From: CAYJVP01 sp964373615
GTDB lineage: Bacteria > Patescibacteriota > Patescibacteriia > UBA9934 > GWF2-40-263
Assembly (NCBI GenBank): GCA_964373615.1
Contig: CAYJVP010000061.1
Location: 1-6,198, forward strand
DNA: 6,198 nucleotides
Reading direction: 5' to 3'
In this document: positions 5,837 to 6,198 of the stretch, piece after piece
Layout of the letters: each line of letters begins with the position of its first letter
Numbering within the stretch: the first letter of the stretch is position 1
Notes under the pieces: model-generated
Told to the model about the DNA's origin: nothing
The model's database searches: none
The model's input: the letters and a program-made list of their open reading frames with translations, nothing else
Translations under genes and position numbers: made by a program

Positions 5837-5973
5837 ATTTGGGACCTCTGAAAAACTGATGGATTTTCGTCAAACGGGCTGTCCATCCCCATGAGACGTA
5901 CTGAAAGGTACGTCGAATGGGGTGGACGGGCGCCCGTGAGACGAAAAGACGCAGTTTTGCAGAGGTCCCATTT
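5837..5973 (+). repeat. 4-bp target-site duplication (ATTT) flanking element copy B
   Basis: ATTT lies at 5837-5840 directly before GGGACC and again at 5970-5973 directly after GGTCCC. It is the expected footprint of a transposition with 4-base staggered cuts. Keeping one copy restores the toxin reading frame exactly, which supports the boundaries independently. Confidence 0.8.
5841..5969 (+). mobile_element. MITE-like inverted-repeat element, copy B (129 bp)
   Basis: It starts GGGACCTCTGAAAAACTG and ends CAGTTTTGCAGAGGTCCC. The arms are about 38-39 bases long: both carry GGGACCTCTG, then AAAACTG, TTTTCGTC and ACGGGC in order, with short mismatched spacers. Inside lies a further fold: CCATCCCCAT with ATGGGGTGG, then GACGTAC-TGAAAG-GTACGTC (5895-5914). 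Nearly the whole element can form one long hairpin. It has no coding capacity, so a transposase elsewhere would have to mobilise it. It shares both ends, but not its core, with copy A at 3260-3435. The transposase family cannot be named from these ends with confidence; a 4-bp duplication is compatible with several DDE families. Confidence 0.85.
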
Positions 5974-6026
5974 ATCACAAAGCCGATGTGATCGAGATCA
6001 TCGACGTGAATAATCACTATCGTTGA

Positions 6027-6198
6027 GCCCTCGGCTGAATTTTGCCTGCCGACCTCACCACCGGCGAGAATTTCACAACTTGGATTCACACCGTGACCTT
6101 CACGGTAATTTTCCTCGTTGCTTCCGAAAAGCAGGAAGAATCCTCCTACCCTTGGGAAGCTCGAGGACCCGCATCAGCGCGGCAGCTGCGCCGCCTCT
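6027..6198. other. No gene recognised to the window end
   Basis: Short frames are open on both strands up to the edge (for example a minus-strand frame with RVLELPKGRRILPAFRKQRG), but none shows a start with a ribosome site or a known motif. A partial gene entering from the right edge cannot be excluded. Confidence 0.4.
6090..6112 (+). terminator. Possible terminator after the second toxin-antitoxin operon
   Basis: ACCGTGA-CCT-TCACGGT (7-bp perfect stem, 3-base loop) is followed by AATTTT. It lies about 64 bases after the ancestral toxin stop. The T-run is short, so this is a weak candidate. Confidence 0.35.

Larger units (their letters stand above)
5645..6026 (+). pseudogene. RelE/ParE-like toxin gene split by a 129-bp element
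   Basis: The first 65 codons read as a RelE-fold mRNA interferase or ParE-like toxin: HPSLRTEVLEPKHLHLYSFR then VTRAYRAIFI, the family's central strands. At codon 66 the frame enters the inverted-repeat element and ends after WDL, at TGA 5849-5851. Beyond the element the sequence continues YHKADVIEIIDVNNHYR and stops at TGA 6024-6026, the expected last strand with the family's conserved His near the end. Removing 133 bases (element plus one ATTT) restores a single 82-codon frame. The surviving 68-residue product lacks the last strand and its His, so it is probably inactive. It could also be translated as a stable but harmless antitoxin partner. Confidence 0.85.

Noticed and set aside
5835..6089. 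Minus-strand ORF of 84 codons across element copy B and the toxin remnant
   Set aside because: It is antisense to the rebuilt toxin frame and runs through the inserted element, so it is only a by-product of the insertion.
6071..6110. tRNA-like arm around GGTCACGGTGTGAATCC on the minus strand
   Set aside because: No T-loop consensus and no cloverleaf can be built around it.

Overview
The window looks like compact bacterial chromosome, slightly above 50% GC by eye, using the standard code (TGA works as a stop). Tightly coupled small operons, a FemAB-type ligase next to an isolated ruvA, a DUF475/TerC-like membrane protein and hairpin-rich intergenic DNA fit a Patescibacteria (CPR) genome best. 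That placement is an inference; no rRNA or lineage marker is present.

Layout. Positions 39-3235, all on the minus strand, hold one operon read from high to low coordinates: an HD-domain protein that resembles the back half of a CCA-adding enzyme, ruvA (ATGA overlap), a FemX-like peptidoglycan-bridge aminoacyltransferase (1-base gap), and a broken DUF475 membrane protein gene (2-base gap) that has lost two internal stretches. Positions 3260-3435 hold a small inverted-repeat element. Positions 3417-4069 (minus) hold a VapBC-type pair, an AbrB-fold antitoxin and a PIN-domain toxin, with a strong promoter inside a 42-bp imperfect palindrome. Positions 4139-4993 (minus) hold a divergent DHH-phosphoesterase-like gene. 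Positions 5009-5418 are a GC-rich, hairpin-dense stretch without a confident gene; one 53-codon minus-strand ORF is possible. Positions 5419-6026 (plus) hold a second toxin-antitoxin pair whose RelE/ParE-like toxin gene is split by a second copy of the inverted-repeat element.

The most interesting result is this element family. The two copies (176 and 129 bp) share the same ends (GGGACCTCTGAAAAACTG at one, its near-complement at the other) but have different hairpin cores and no coding capacity, as in MITEs. The 129-bp copy is flanked by a 4-bp direct repeat (ATTT). Removing the element plus one ATTT rebuilds an uninterrupted 82-codon toxin with the expected C-terminal strand. The other copy forms the very end of the vapC reading frame. 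Both copies therefore sit at the 3' end of a toxin gene in the same relative orientation, and each supplies that gene's present stop codon.
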